Below are positions 45,042-53,495 of a stretch of 64,000 nucleotides of DNA, in pieces. Origin of the DNA: Planctomycetota bacterium (lineage in GTDB: Bacteria; Planctomycetota; UBA1135; GCA-002686595); contig JAJDEU010000050.1 in NCBI GenBank assembly GCA_029259635.1, positions 1 through 64,000 on the forward strand, in the 5' to 3' direction. Made by a program: the position numbers and the translations under genes. Each line of letters begins with the position of its first letter. Within the stretch, counting starts at the first letter, position 1. A model generated the notes under the pieces. The model saw only the letters and a list, made by a program, of their open reading frames with translations, searched no databases and was not told the origin of the DNA.

Positions 45042-45083
45042 AAGAGAGCGGACCGAGATGATCGGGCCGCTCTCTTTTATTTA
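45042..45083 (+). terminator. Rho-independent terminator of the lipoprotein gene
   Basis: A 9-bp stem AGAGAGCGG / CCGCTCTCT (45043-45051 and 45067-45075) with a 15-nt loop, followed by TTTATTTA on the plus strand. It lies 47 nt after the stop at 44994 and 17 nt before the convergent miaA end, so it may also serve miaA, although the T-tract favours the plus strand. Confidence 0.88.
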
Positions 45084-45099
45084 ACGCTGCGGTTCCGGG

Positions 45100-46107
45100 T
45101 TACCAGCCAAAGCTCTGAAGCGCCTTCTCGACAGCACGCTCGAGAGCCGGGCCACCTTCGAGAGGAGCCGGAATCCACTCGATGTCGGAATAGCTGCGAT
45201 ACCAAGTGCGTTGCTTGCGAGCGAATTGACGCGTGCGCAAGACGATCTGGTCTTCGAGTTCAGTGCGCGTCAGGTCACCGTCCGCGAAGGCCAGCACCTC
45301 GCGATAGCCGAGCGCGGTTTTGGAAGTGGGACCGAAGCCGGCGCCCGTTCGGATGGCACAGGCCTCCTCCACCCACCCCGCGTCCAGCATCTCCGTCGTT
45401 CGCGCGCGAATCCGTCGATCGAGCTCGATCGTCTCGAGCTCGAGTCCAATCAGACAACGGGAGCGTCCGGCGCTCTTCGCCTCCGACTCATCGCGCCACT
45501 CTCTCTGCCAATCGGAGAGCGTGCGCCCGGTCTGCTGCCAGATCTCGAGCCCGCGTACGACCCGTCGCTCGTCATTGGGATGAATGCGTTCGGCGGCGCG
45601 CGCGTCGATCTCCTTCAGCTCCGCGTGCAGCGCCGGACTGCCGAGTTCCTTCGCGCGCGAGGCGAGCTCTTCGCGCACCGCAAGGTCGGCTGCCGGCCCT
45701 TCGAACAGACCGTGCGTCAGCGCTTTGAGGTAGAAGCCCGTACCGCCGCAGTAGAGCGCACGCGAGCCGCGCGACCCGAGCTGTTCCTCGGCCGCACTCA
45801 CATCCGCGAGATAGCGCCGTGCGTCGTAGCGCTCGGAGGGTTCCGCAAGGTCGATCAGGTGATGAGGGACTCGCGCGCGCTCCGCCTCACTGGGTTTCGC
45901 CGTGCCGATATCCATCCCGCGGTAGACCAGCTGCGAGTCCACGGAGAGGATCTCGGCTCCCGCGCGCTCGGCGACGGCAAGAGCCAGCTCGGTCTTGCCG
46001 ACTGCCGTCGGGCCGACGAGGGCGAAGAATCCGGGCGCGTCTGACAATCCCGTGGGTTGAAGGTCTTGATCGGTCACGCGCCGATTCTCACCTGCTGTGC
46101 CCTTCAT
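45100..46107 (-). CDS. miaA: tRNA dimethylallyltransferase MiaA
   Basis: A 335-residue MiaA. The P-loop is LVGPTAVGKTELALAVA, the substrate site DSQLVYRGMDIGTAKPSEAE, and the later motifs are VPHHLIDLAEPSERYDARRY, YCGGTGFYLKALTHGLFEGP and KTALGYREVLAF. It adds a dimethylallyl group to A37 of tRNAs that read codons starting with U. The first 25 residues are poorly conserved, so translation may start at an internal GTG. MiaA sits alone on the minus strand between two plus-strand exported-protein genes; mutL, its frequent neighbour, is 1 kb upstream on the same strand. Confidence 0.94.
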   Translation of the reverse strand: MKGTAGENRRVTDQDLQPTGLSDAPGFFALVGPTAVGKTELALAVAERAGAEILSVDSQLVYRGMDIGTAKPSEAERARVPHHLIDLAEPSERYDARRYLADVSAAEEQLGSRGSRALYCGGTGFYLKALTHGLFEGPAADLAVREELASRAKELGSPALHAELKEIDARAAERIHPNDERRVVRGLEIWQQTGRTLSDWQREWRDESEAKSAGRSRCLIGLELETIELDRRIRARTTEMLDAGWVEEACAIRTGAGFGPTSKTALGYREVLAFADGDLTRTELEDQIVLRTRQFARKQRTWYRSYSDIEWIPAPLEGGPALERAVEKALQSFGW

Positions 46108-46208
46108 TCCCAGATTTCGCTCCGATGCCTTTCAAAGAATGCGGCGTCTATCGAAGGGCATACAAAGCTCGACTCGCATCGGTTCCCCCCTCGGCGTAAC
46201 CTCGTTCC

Positions 46209-47129
46209 ATGAGAATTTTGGGGTTCCCGCTGTTGCCGAGGCCGCTGCCTCTGGCCCTCTTGATCGCACTACCGCTCCTCGTGACGACGACAGCCGCACC
46301 CGCTTGCGCGCTTCAAGAAGCCGCGCAAACGGACCAGGCCCAAGAACTCTGGGAGCGCGTCTGCGCATCCACATTCTTACGCTCGAAAGCTGACGCGAAA
46401 CCCATCACCGCTCTCGACCTTCAATTCGAGGTTTTAACCCGCGGTGACCAGGGCTCCACGGAAATCAAGCCGCGCGTGCGCTGGCTCGATCCCGGCTTCA
46501 TCCGGATCCAATTGAGTAGCGGCCGCGAAGTTGGGCGCGGTCCCAAGGGGGACTGGCTGCGCGAAGGCAACGAAGTTGTTCGGATGGTCGGCCGCGAGTA
46601 CGCGCAGGATCGACGCGACTTCGACAGCTACCTGACCATCATCAACATATTTGTCGCTCTCACTCACCCAAAGACTCTCGCGGTAGAGAACCTGTCCATC
46701 GTCAGTGAGCTGCCATTTGATTTCCCAAAACGTCACGACCTCAACAAGACGCGCGACCGCAAGCGACTGAAGTGGCTTCGCTTTGAGAGTCAGGATCTGC
46801 AGCTCTCGGGTTCAGACGATTGGGGAGATACCGTTCCCAAGAAGCAAACGGTTCATGTCGCGATCGACACCGCCAATCACTTACCGGTGATGGCCCACAT
46901 CGCCGACAAGAGTGGCGAGCTCGCGCCGATGTTGCTCAGCCTTGCAGACTCGAAAGCTCTTCAGGATCTGAGGATTCCCCACAAGATATTTGTCTATCCA
47001 ATCATCGCGGGACCAGCTTCGGAGAAGTTTCGGCCGACGCTGACCACGTTGCCTTCCCAGCAGCTACACCTCTTAGGAGGAACAGTTCGCGCGCTATTCA
47101 AAGCGAGCGAGTTCGACGCGAAAGAATAA
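46209..47129 (+). CDS. Exported protein of unknown function
   Basis: A 306-residue protein with a clear Sec signal peptide (MRILGFPLLPRPLPLALLIA ... APACA, cleaved near residue 34). The mature part alternates beta-rich segments, for example ITALDLQFEVLTRGDQGSTE, RWLDPGFIRIQLSSGREVG and KKQTVHVAIDTANHLPVMAH. This gives an impression of a LolA/LppX-like or DUF-type outer-membrane-lipid carrier fold, but no motif confirms it. No membrane helices follow the signal. It is flanked by miaA (divergent) and mutL (convergent), with no operon partner. The function is unknown. Confidence 0.7.
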   Translation: MRILGFPLLPRPLPLALLIALPLLVTTTAAPACALQEAAQTDQAQELWERVCASTFLRSKADAKPITALDLQFEVLTRGDQGSTEIKPRVRWLDPGFIRIQLSSGREVGRGPKGDWLREGNEVVRMVGREYAQDRRDFDSYLTIINIFVALTHPKTLAVENLSIVSELPFDFPKRHDLNKTRDRKRLKWLRFESQDLQLSGSDDWGDTVPKKQTVHVAIDTANHLPVMAHIADKSGELAPMLLSLADSKALQDLRIPHKIFVYPIIAGPASEKFRPTLTTLPSQQLHLLGGTVRALFKASEFDAKE

Positions 47130-47169
47130 GCGAGTCGAGGACCGCGCCGCACTCCGCGCACGGCCTCGC

Positions 47170-49005
47170 TCACTTGCGGTGAAAGGCGCGCTCGAGATCG
47201 GAGTTTGAAAAGCGCACGCGCGTGGGACGACCGTGCGGACAGGTCTGATCATTGCCCGTGGCCGCGGCGCGCTCGAGCAGCGACTCAATCTCGGAGTCGT
47301 CCAGCTCATCCCCCGCCATCACCGACGAGCGGCAGGCGGCACTGTGCAAGACATCTTCGAGCAGATCGAGCTTGTCGAGCTTTCCGTCGCGCGTCCGTAG
47401 TGAGTGCAATGCTCCGCTCAAGACCTCCTCGGCCTTCGGGTTTCGAAAGCGCGCGGGCAAGCCCTGAACCGCGAGGGTCGTCTCGCCGAACACCGAGACT
47501 TCGATGCCGACCTCGGCCAGAAGCTCGAGGTGTTTGGAGACCAGCGTGACCTCCGCGCGATCGACTTCGATTAATTCGGGCATCAAGAAGTGTTGGACCT
47601 CAAGTTGTCCCGACGCGAGGTCCGCCTTCAAGCCCTCGAAAGTCAGGCGCTCGTGCAGAGCGTGTTGATCCACGATCTCAAATCCGTCGGGCAGGGTGCG
47701 CAGGATGTAGGTTTGATCGACGACGAGGAAAGGGCCCTTGCGTTCATCGCGCGCGGCCCATGGCGAGGGCTCGCTCGGCGGGAGATCATCGATCGGAGTC
47801 GGAACTCCGCTCGACGCCGCGGGTGTACTTCCTGGATTTGTTACGGGCAACTCGCGCACGACCAAAGGCTCTTGATCTCGCTCCCTCGCAAAACGCGAAG
47901 GATCGGGAAGCTCGTGCTGCGCGAGGGACGGCTCGCCAGCGCGCCACTCCCCCCGCCGCTCGAGCGCGTTCAGCATGTGGTCGCCCGGCGTCGACGCGTC
48001 GGTCGAGAGCGCGATCTCCCGCAGCGCCTTGCGCAAGAAACCGAACACGCGGCGGCTATCGCGAAAGCGCACTTCCGATTTGGTCGGGTGCACATTGACG
48101 TCGACCTGCGCGGGATTCATCGCCAAGGTCAGGAAAGCCACGGGATGGCGGCCACCGTCGATCAAGCCGTGAAAAGCGTCGGACAGGCACCGGATGAGCA
48201 CGCGGTCGCGGAGAAAGCGGCCGTTCAAGAACCACATCTGCTTGGCGGTCGTGCGCTGTGCAAAGGCCGGCGGCGCGACGAGCCCCGACAGAACCGTGTC
48301 GCCCTCTTCGGCGTGGACGGGCAGCAGCGAGTCGGCGAGCTCGGCGCTAAAAGTGCGTCGTACACGCCCGCGCAGATCCATCTCCGGCTCGATGTCGTAG
48401 AGCCGCTTCTTGTTGTGCGTCGCGACAAAGCCCACGCCGGGATTGGCGAGCGCCATGCGTTGAATCCACTCGAGCGAACGAGTCAGCTCGGTACTGTCTT
48501 GCTTGAGGAAACGCCGGCGCGCAGGCGTGTTGAAGAACAGGTCGCGCACCTCCACGGAGGTCCCATGCGCACCGCCAGCTTCGCGCGCTTCGGTGATTCG
48601 TCCGCCCTCATTCTCGATTTGCCAACCGATCTCTTCGCCGGGCTGGCGCGAAAAAATCTTGCAGCGCGCGACCGAGCCGATGGACGCCAGAGCCTCGCCG
48701 CGAAAGCCGAGGCTTGCTATATGTTCGAGGTCCGAAGCGTCTCGCAGCTTGCTCGTCGCGTGCGACCGAAAGCAGAGCTCCAGGTCCTCCCGCGCGATCC
48801 CCTGCCCATCGTCCGTCACCCGAATCAGCTTCGTTCCCCCTGCTTCGAGCTCGATGTGAATGTGCCCCGCTCCGGCGTCGAGCGCATTCTCGACGAGCTC
48901 TTTGACCGCCGAGGCCGGTCGTTCGATCACTTCGCCAGCTGCGATCTGGTTGCGAACCAGTTCGGGCAACTCAACGATCCGCGCGGTGTTTCTCTTCGTT
49001 GTCAT
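47170..49005 (-). CDS. mutL: DNA mismatch repair protein MutL
   Basis: A 611-residue MutL. The start at 49005 gives MTTKRNTARIVELPELVRNQ, the normal N-terminus. The GHKL ATPase has IAAGEVIERPASAVKELVENALDAGA split over its motifs, VTDDGQGIAREDL, and SHATSKL ... LGFRGEALASI. The C-terminal endonuclease motif DQHALHERLTFE fits DQHA(X)2E(X)4E, and ACRSSVMAGDE and CPHGRPT complete the metal site, so this MutL should nick DNA. This matches organisms without MutH-directed repair. mutS is not in the window. The gene begins 23 nt after holA stops and ends the ubiE-to-mutL cluster. Confidence 0.95.
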   Translation of the reverse strand: MTTKRNTARIVELPELVRNQIAAGEVIERPASAVKELVENALDAGAGHIHIELEAGGTKLIRVTDDGQGIAREDLELCFRSHATSKLRDASDLEHIASLGFRGEALASIGSVARCKIFSRQPGEEIGWQIENEGGRITEAREAGGAHGTSVEVRDLFFNTPARRRFLKQDSTELTRSLEWIQRMALANPGVGFVATHNKKRLYDIEPEMDLRGRVRRTFSAELADSLLPVHAEEGDTVLSGLVAPPAFAQRTTAKQMWFLNGRFLRDRVLIRCLSDAFHGLIDGGRHPVAFLTLAMNPAQVDVNVHPTKSEVRFRDSRRVFGFLRKALREIALSTDASTPGDHMLNALERRGEWRAGEPSLAQHELPDPSRFARERDQEPLVVRELPVTNPGSTPAASSGVPTPIDDLPPSEPSPWAARDERKGPFLVVDQTYILRTLPDGFEIVDQHALHERLTFEGLKADLASGQLEVQHFLMPELIEVDRAEVTLVSKHLELLAEVGIEVSVFGETTLAVQGLPARFRNPKAEEVLSGALHSLRTRDGKLDKLDLLEDVLHSAACRSSVMAGDELDDSEIESLLERAAATGNDQTCPHGRPTRVRFSNSDLERAFHRK

Positions 49006-49028
49006 ATCGATCCCATCCCGCTTCTCGA

Positions 49029-50177
49029 CTAGCTGCGTACCATTCGACCGGCGTCTTTGCGCGCTCCCTTGAGCTTCCACTTGAAGGCCAGCGAACTGAA
49101 GTCATTTGCGTCGAGCGCTTTGCCGAGCCGCGCCGCCTGTTCGAGCTCGGCAACTTCTTCAAGCATCGCGCACCACTCTTCGGGCGACCGCGACTGCACT
49201 CGCTTCGTAAACTCCGCGCGCCGCGTCGGCGGCATCTTCCAGCCCGCTCGCGCCGCGCCCTCGACCGGATCCACACCGACGCGCGCCGCACGTGAACCGG
49301 CAACGCACTGACGGACCTGACCGAGTATTCCCGAGAGCAGAATCGAGGACAGTCCGATCAGATCGACGAGTCGCTTGCCGTCCTTCTCGCGAAAGCCGCC
49401 GCGAAACAGAGCTTCCACTCCGCTGACCGCACGCGGCAATTCGCCGGCGACGAGATCCTCTGCGACCTTGAATGGCGAGGCCGTCGAAGTCCAGCCGACG
49501 ATCTCCTGCAGGGCTTTGCCGCCCGAGACCGCGATCTTCTCGAGCTGGGCTTCGAGCGCGAACAGGTCATTGCCGGTTGCGGCGGCGACGAACAAGGCTT
49601 GCTCGGGTGTCAGCGCCTGCTTCAGTTCGCGCGAGCGCCGGACCAACCACTGCACCAGCTCGGCCTGACGCGGATCGGGATTCCACTGCGGCGCGCTGTC
49701 CCACAACTTGCGACAGGTCAACACGGAGCCGCCGCTCTCCGGTGCCGCTTTAGCGAGCGTATTGTCCGCGCGGACTGAATCCGCTGCAACGACCAAGCAG
49801 CCGACCGCATCGGGGCTGGCGAGGAAGGCCTTTGCGGCGCGAACGAAGGCGCTGTCTTTCGTGCCCGCCTTCTTCAAGAGCTGCGCGGCATCTCGCACGA
49901 GCACACAGCGCGCCGCCGAGAAGAGCGAGCCGCCGCCGAGGTCGCCGAGCAAGAGCGAGAGGTTGTAGTCGGGGTGGCGCTCGTTTCCGGTGTGGCTGGA
50001 GACTTCCCAACCTTCGGCCTCGGCGCGCACGCGAATGAGCTCGAGCGCCTGCTCGCGAAAGTAACGCTCTTCGCCGCGCACGATGTACAAGCGTCCGGGC
50101 GCGCTCTGTCCGAGTGCCGCTTCCAGGTCGGACAGTTGCCGCGGCGGATCGGCCTCGCGCTTTTTCTTGGCGGCCAT
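49029..50177 (-). CDS. holA: DNA polymerase III delta subunit
   Basis: A 382-residue HolA. GRLYIVRGEERYFREQALEL is the usual opening of domain I; the middle has the AAA+-like ALFVAAATGNDLFALEAQLEK and SPFKVAEDLVAGELPRAV; domain III is helical. Sequence conservation is weak, as is normal for this family, but order and length fit. Delta opens the sliding clamp within the clamp loader. The start overlaps the ubiA stop by 1 nt (TGATG), and mutL follows after 23 nt. The basic N-terminal tail (AAKKKREADPPRQ) is an extension. Confidence 0.88.
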   Translation of the reverse strand: MAAKKKREADPPRQLSDLEAALGQSAPGRLYIVRGEERYFREQALELIRVRAEAEGWEVSSHTGNERHPDYNLSLLLGDLGGGSLFSAARCVLVRDAAQLLKKAGTKDSAFVRAAKAFLASPDAVGCLVVAADSVRADNTLAKAAPESGGSVLTCRKLWDSAPQWNPDPRQAELVQWLVRRSRELKQALTPEQALFVAAATGNDLFALEAQLEKIAVSGGKALQEIVGWTSTASPFKVAEDLVAGELPRAVSGVEALFRGGFREKDGKRLVDLIGLSSILLSGILGQVRQCVAGSRAARVGVDPVEGAARAGWKMPPTRRAEFTKRVQSRSPEEWCAMLEEVAELEQAARLGKALDANDFSSLAFKWKLKGARKDAGRMVRS

Positions 50178-51049
50178 CAGACGACCTCACTCACGAGGGC
50201 GAGATCCGTGGCCAGCCCAATAAATAGGAGCACGCCGACCCAGCCGTTGAGGCTGAAGAAGGCCATGTCCACCCGGGAGAGATCGTCGGCGCTCACAAGT
50301 CCATGTTGCCACGTCAGGAGCCCGAGCACGACCACCAGCGCGCACCAATAGGCGAGCCCGAGCTCGGCGTGGAGACCGAACGCGACCAGCGCTCCGGCGG
50401 TGAGCACGTGGAGGAGAATCGAGAACTGCAGGGCACGCCGAATCCCGAAGCGCGCGGGGACCGAGTGGAGCGCTTGGCGGCGGTCGACCTCCGCGTCTTG
50501 GCAGGAGTAGATCAGGTCGAAGCCGGCTACCCAGGTCGTGACGGCCAGCGCGAGCAGGAGCGGCGCGGCGAGTGCGCCGGAGAGCTCGCCGGTGACGGCC
50601 AGCCAGGCACCCAGTGGCGCGAGACCGAGCGCGAGGCCGAGGACGAGATGAGCCAGCCAGGTCACGCGCTTGGCCAGGCTGTAGCCCAGCAGAACGGCGA
50701 GCACGGGCAGCGACAGCCAACCGGAGAGCGGATTGAGCGCGAAGGCTCCCGCGATGAAGAGTCCGGAGGAGGAGAGCACCAGGATCGTGGCGCTACGGGC
50801 CGAGACCTCGCCGGAGACCAGCTCGCGAGTTTGCGTGCGGGGGTTCTTAGCGTCGATGCGACGATCGACCAAGCGATTGAAGCCCATCGCGGCCGTGCGC
50901 GCGGCGACGGTGCAGAGAACGATTAAAGCGAGCACGCGCGGGCCGGGCATTCCGCCGCTGGCGAGCCACGCCGCCGAGAGCGCGAAGGGCAAGGCGAAGA
51001 CCGAGTGGCTGAACTTCACCATCCGGAAGAGGCTGCCGGCGGAGCTCAT
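50177..51049 (-). CDS. ubiA: UbiA-family prenyltransferase (quinone biosynthesis)
   Basis: A 290-residue membrane prenyltransferase with 8-9 helices. The first Asp-rich motif is NRLVDRRIDAKNPRTQTREL and the second YSCQDAEVDRRQALHSVPAR, as in the 4-hydroxybenzoate polyprenyltransferase branch (UbiA/MqnP). It attaches a polyprenyl chain to an aromatic acid. With ubiX directly upstream (4-nt overlap) and ubiE in the same cluster, a quinone pathway is certain in outline. The close ubiA-ubiX pairing suggests the futalosine menaquinone route (MqnP with UbiX/UbiD-type decarboxylation) as much as ubiquinone; no mqn genes are present to decide. Confidence 0.92.
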   Translation of the reverse strand: MSSAGSLFRMVKFSHSVFALPFALSAAWLASGGMPGPRVLALIVLCTVAARTAAMGFNRLVDRRIDAKNPRTQTRELVSGEVSARSATILVLSSSGLFIAGAFALNPLSGWLSLPVLAVLLGYSLAKRVTWLAHLVLGLALGLAPLGAWLAVTGELSGALAAPLLLALAVTTWVAGFDLIYSCQDAEVDRRQALHSVPARFGIRRALQFSILLHVLTAGALVAFGLHAELGLAYWCALVVVLGLLTWQHGLVSADDLSRVDMAFFSLNGWVGVLLFIGLATDLALVSEVV

Positions 51050-51693
51050 CCCGAAACTCCTCGGACGATGCCCTCGTCACCCTCGGGATCGTCCAAACCT
51101 TCCCAGCGCTTGCCGATCGAATGCTCGACGCCCGCTCGGTCGAGGATCTTCCCAACCAGGTGATTCACCAAATCGGAGATACTCTCGGGGCGGTGATAGA
51201 AGCCCGGGCTCGCCGGCAGAATCACGGCGCCGAGGCGCGTGAGCTTGAGCATGTTCTCCAGGTGAATCTCCGAGAAAGGAGCTTCGCGCGGGACAACGAT
51301 CAGGCGCTTCCCCTCTTTGAGCGCCACATCGGCGGCGCGCTCGACGAGGTTCGAGCTAAACCCGACGGCGACGCGCGCGAGCGTTCCCATGCTGCAGGGA
51401 CACAGGAGTACCCCACCGGTCAACGAGGTTCCGGAAGCAGCGGGTGCTTCGATAGCCGCAGGTGCAAAGCTGCGCACCGAGGTCCCCGCTCGCTCTCCCA
51501 ACCAATCGACGAGAGTCTGTGTCGAGAAGTCTCCGTTCGCGTCGACGACGACGCCGAGCTCGTGCTTCAAGACCTTGGCGCCGGATTCGGTCGCGCACAG
51601 GTCCACATCCATTCCGGAATCGACGAGCGCCCGGACCAGCGCCTCGGTGTAGGCGTGACCGCTCGCTCCTGTAATGCCGACAAAGAATCGCAT
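51046..51693 (-). CDS. ubiX: Flavin prenyltransferase UbiX
   Basis: A 215-residue flavoprotein. FFVGITGASGHAYTEALVRAL is the FMN-binding N-terminus. LLCPCSMGTLARVAVGFSSNLVERAADVALKE and RLIVVPREAPFSEIHLENML are the family-defining blocks. UbiX prenylates reduced FMN to make the prFMN cofactor of UbiD-type decarboxylases in quinone synthesis. It overlaps ubiA by 4 nt. A ubiD gene is not present in the window. The C-terminus ends ERWEGLDDPEG-like, after a conserved region. Confidence 0.94.
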   Translation of the reverse strand: MRFFVGITGASGHAYTEALVRALVDSGMDVDLCATESGAKVLKHELGVVVDANGDFSTQTLVDWLGERAGTSVRSFAPAAIEAPAASGTSLTGGVLLCPCSMGTLARVAVGFSSNLVERAADVALKEGKRLIVVPREAPFSEIHLENMLKLTRLGAVILPASPGFYHRPESISDLVNHLVGKILDRAGVEHSIGKRWEGLDDPEGDEGIVRGVSG

Positions 51694-51774
51694 GGGATGG
51701 GTGCGCCGGGCGGGCGCGAGCAGGTGAAGAAAGACGGGGAACGCGCACGAGGGGTTCGTGCTTTTCGGCAGAGT

Positions 51775-52629
51775 TTAGACGAAGACTCCGGGCCCGGCAC
51801 CCAAGAGCAGCGCCACGTTGAACAGACCGTGAGCCCAGGCCGCCGTACCGGCACCGCGCCAGCGATAGAGCACGCCGAGACACAAGCCGGCGAAAATTCT
51901 CCAGGCGAAGAGGCCGGAGTGAAAGGGCTCTCCTCCGCTGCCGAGGGGCGCGACGACGGAGTCGAGATGGATGGCAGCGAAGAACAACGCCGAGCCAAGC
52001 AGGCCCGCGCCCTCGCCGATCCAGCTCGCGATCGAGCTGTTCGCGCCGAGAAAGCGGGCGGAACGTCGCAGGAATAAATAGAACAGGCTGTAGAGACCGA
52101 CGCGGAAGAGCAGCTCTTCCCAAGCGGAAGCGCCAAAGATCAGAGCGGTGCGAGCGAGTCCCGGAACGTCGGTGGGAGGACCGGAACGGAGCGCGAGCAC
52201 CTCGACGGAATCCCCGAGCAGCGTCGTGCCGAGTAACAAGAGCGGACCCAACAAGACGGCACCGGCGAGTCCCTCGGCCCAGGTGCGCAGGATCGAGTGC
52301 CCGAGCTGCCAGTGCCGGCGCCGCACGACGACGAACGAGATCACGGCGACCAGGACCAGAAGGAGCGTGCGCGCGAGCGTCTCGTACCCCGCAAACAGCG
52401 CGAATGCATGCCCAACGAGCAGCTCCGACGTGTTGCGCAGCTCGCCGCCAGTGGAATGACGTGCGGCCTCGTAGGCGACAAAGAGCGGCAGGGTCGCGAG
52501 AAAAGCCAGGCTCAGGCTACGGGGTGGAGCGAGCGGTTCGTCGTCGCCCTCGGCCCACTCCACTTCGGGTTCTTCTTCGTCCTCGTACTCGTCTTGCTCT
52601 CCCCAACCAAACAGCCCGAGCGCGCTCAA
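51775..52629 (-). CDS. CPBP-family intramembrane metalloprotease
   Basis: A membrane protein of about 284 residues with 7-8 helices. The CPBP/Abi motifs are ASAWEELLFRVGLYSLF (EExxxR), LFFAAIHLDS (second His) and AWAHGLFNVALLL (third His), so the catalytic set is complete. The N-terminal tail is very acidic (DEYEDEEEPEVEWAEGDDE). No ATG or GTG precedes the conserved part outside ubiE; a TTG at 52629 overlaps the ubiE stop as TTGA and is the likely start. CPBP proteases process membrane substrates such as prenylated peptides or act in immunity to peptide toxins; the role here is unknown. It precedes ubiX after 81 nt. Confidence 0.82.
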   Translation of the reverse strand: MSALGLFGWGEQDEYEDEEEPEVEWAEGDDEPLAPPRSLSLAFLATLPLFVAYEAARHSTGGELRNTSELLVGHAFALFAGYETLARTLLLVLVAVISFVVVRRRHWQLGHSILRTWAEGLAGAVLLGPLLLLGTTLLGDSVEVLALRSGPPTDVPGLARTALIFGASAWEELLFRVGLYSLFYLFLRRSARFLGANSSIASWIGEGAGLLGSALFFAAIHLDSVVAPLGSGGEPFHSGLFAWRIFAGLCLGVLYRWRGAGTAAWAHGLFNVALLLGAGPGVFV

Positions 52630-53387
52630 GGAGCACCCCGTTCCGGAGTAGCTTGAGACTCCAAGGAACCCACCGGTTGCAGCGCGCCCGACCGAACCCC
52701 GGCACCCGACGGAACATCGCCCCAGTGCAAGCAAGCAATGCCTCGCGTTAGCAACCGAAACTCGCAGTTCACCAGCCCCACTTCTCGCATTTCGTCGAGA
52801 AAGCGGTCCGGACTCGGCCAAGCCATCACCGTTTTCTGAAGGTAGGAGTAGGCGCTGTTGTCACCGGAGAAGAGCCGGCCGATCACCGGTAGGAGAAACC
52901 GAAAGTAGAGCCGATAGAGTCCGCCCAAAATCCATCCGGGCGGAGTCGTGAACTCGAGAACCACGACGCGGCCGCCCGGCTTTACGACGCGCATCATCTC
53001 ATAGAGCCCCAGCGCCCGATCTTCCACGTTGCGAATGCCGAACGCGACGCTTGCGAAATCGACCGAGTCGTCCCCGCTGGGCAGCCGCATGGCGTCTCCG
53101 CGCGCGAAGATCACCTCACTCGCGCGCTTCTTTCCACTCGTATGCACCAGCATCTCGTGGGTGAAATCGACACCCACGACATCCGCCTCACGAGCGCGAA
53201 ACTCCAGCGCGAGGTCTCCCGTGCCGCAGCAAACATCGAGGACTCGGCGCCCGGAAACGTCGCCCGCGCAGTCCACGGCAGCCCTACGCCATCGACGATC
53301 AATCCCCACCGAGAGCAGGTGATTGAGGAAGTCGTAGGAGCCCGCGATGCGGGCGAACATGGAACGGACCTGAGCAGGGGGCGGCAT
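52626..53387 (-). CDS. ubiE: UbiE/MenG demethylmenaquinone methyltransferase
   Basis: A 253-residue class I SAM methyltransferase. The N-terminus VRSMFARIAGSYDFLNHLLS and SVGIDRRWRR are the UbiE signature. The SAM motifs are VLDVCCGTGDLALEF and ARGDAMRLP, and FASVAFGIRNVEDR is the family-specific second signature. FTTPPGWILGGLYRLYFRFL and the YLQKTVMAWPSPDRFLDEM region complete it. It performs C-methylation of demethylmenaquinone or the ubiquinone precursor. A non-conserved tail of about 25 residues follows. It is the first gene of the ubiE-CPBP-ubiX-ubiA-holA-mutL cluster. Confidence 0.93.
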   Translation of the reverse strand: MPPPAQVRSMFARIAGSYDFLNHLLSVGIDRRWRRAAVDCAGDVSGRRVLDVCCGTGDLALEFRAREADVVGVDFTHEMLVHTSGKKRASEVIFARGDAMRLPSGDDSVDFASVAFGIRNVEDRALGLYEMMRVVKPGGRVVVLEFTTPPGWILGGLYRLYFRFLLPVIGRLFSGDNSAYSYLQKTVMAWPSPDRFLDEMREVGLVNCEFRLLTRGIACLHWGDVPSGAGVRSGALQPVGSLESQATPERGAP

Positions 53388-53424
53388 CGAGTGTGGACTG
53401 CGCGCGGTGCAGCCTCTACGAAAA

Positions 53425-53454
53425 GATCCCGATCAGAATAACCCGATCGGGATC
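53425..53454 (-). terminator. Rho-independent terminator of the large lipoprotein gene
   Basis: A perfect 10-bp stem GATCCCGATC / GATCGGGATC with a 10-nt loop. On the minus strand it is followed by TTTTC. It lies 42 nt after the stop of the lipoprotein gene at 53496 and 38 nt before the ubiE start, separating the two transcription units. Confidence 0.8.
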
Positions 53455-53495
53455 CGAAGGCTCGCTCGGTGAGCGACTCTTATTCGAAGTGCTGT

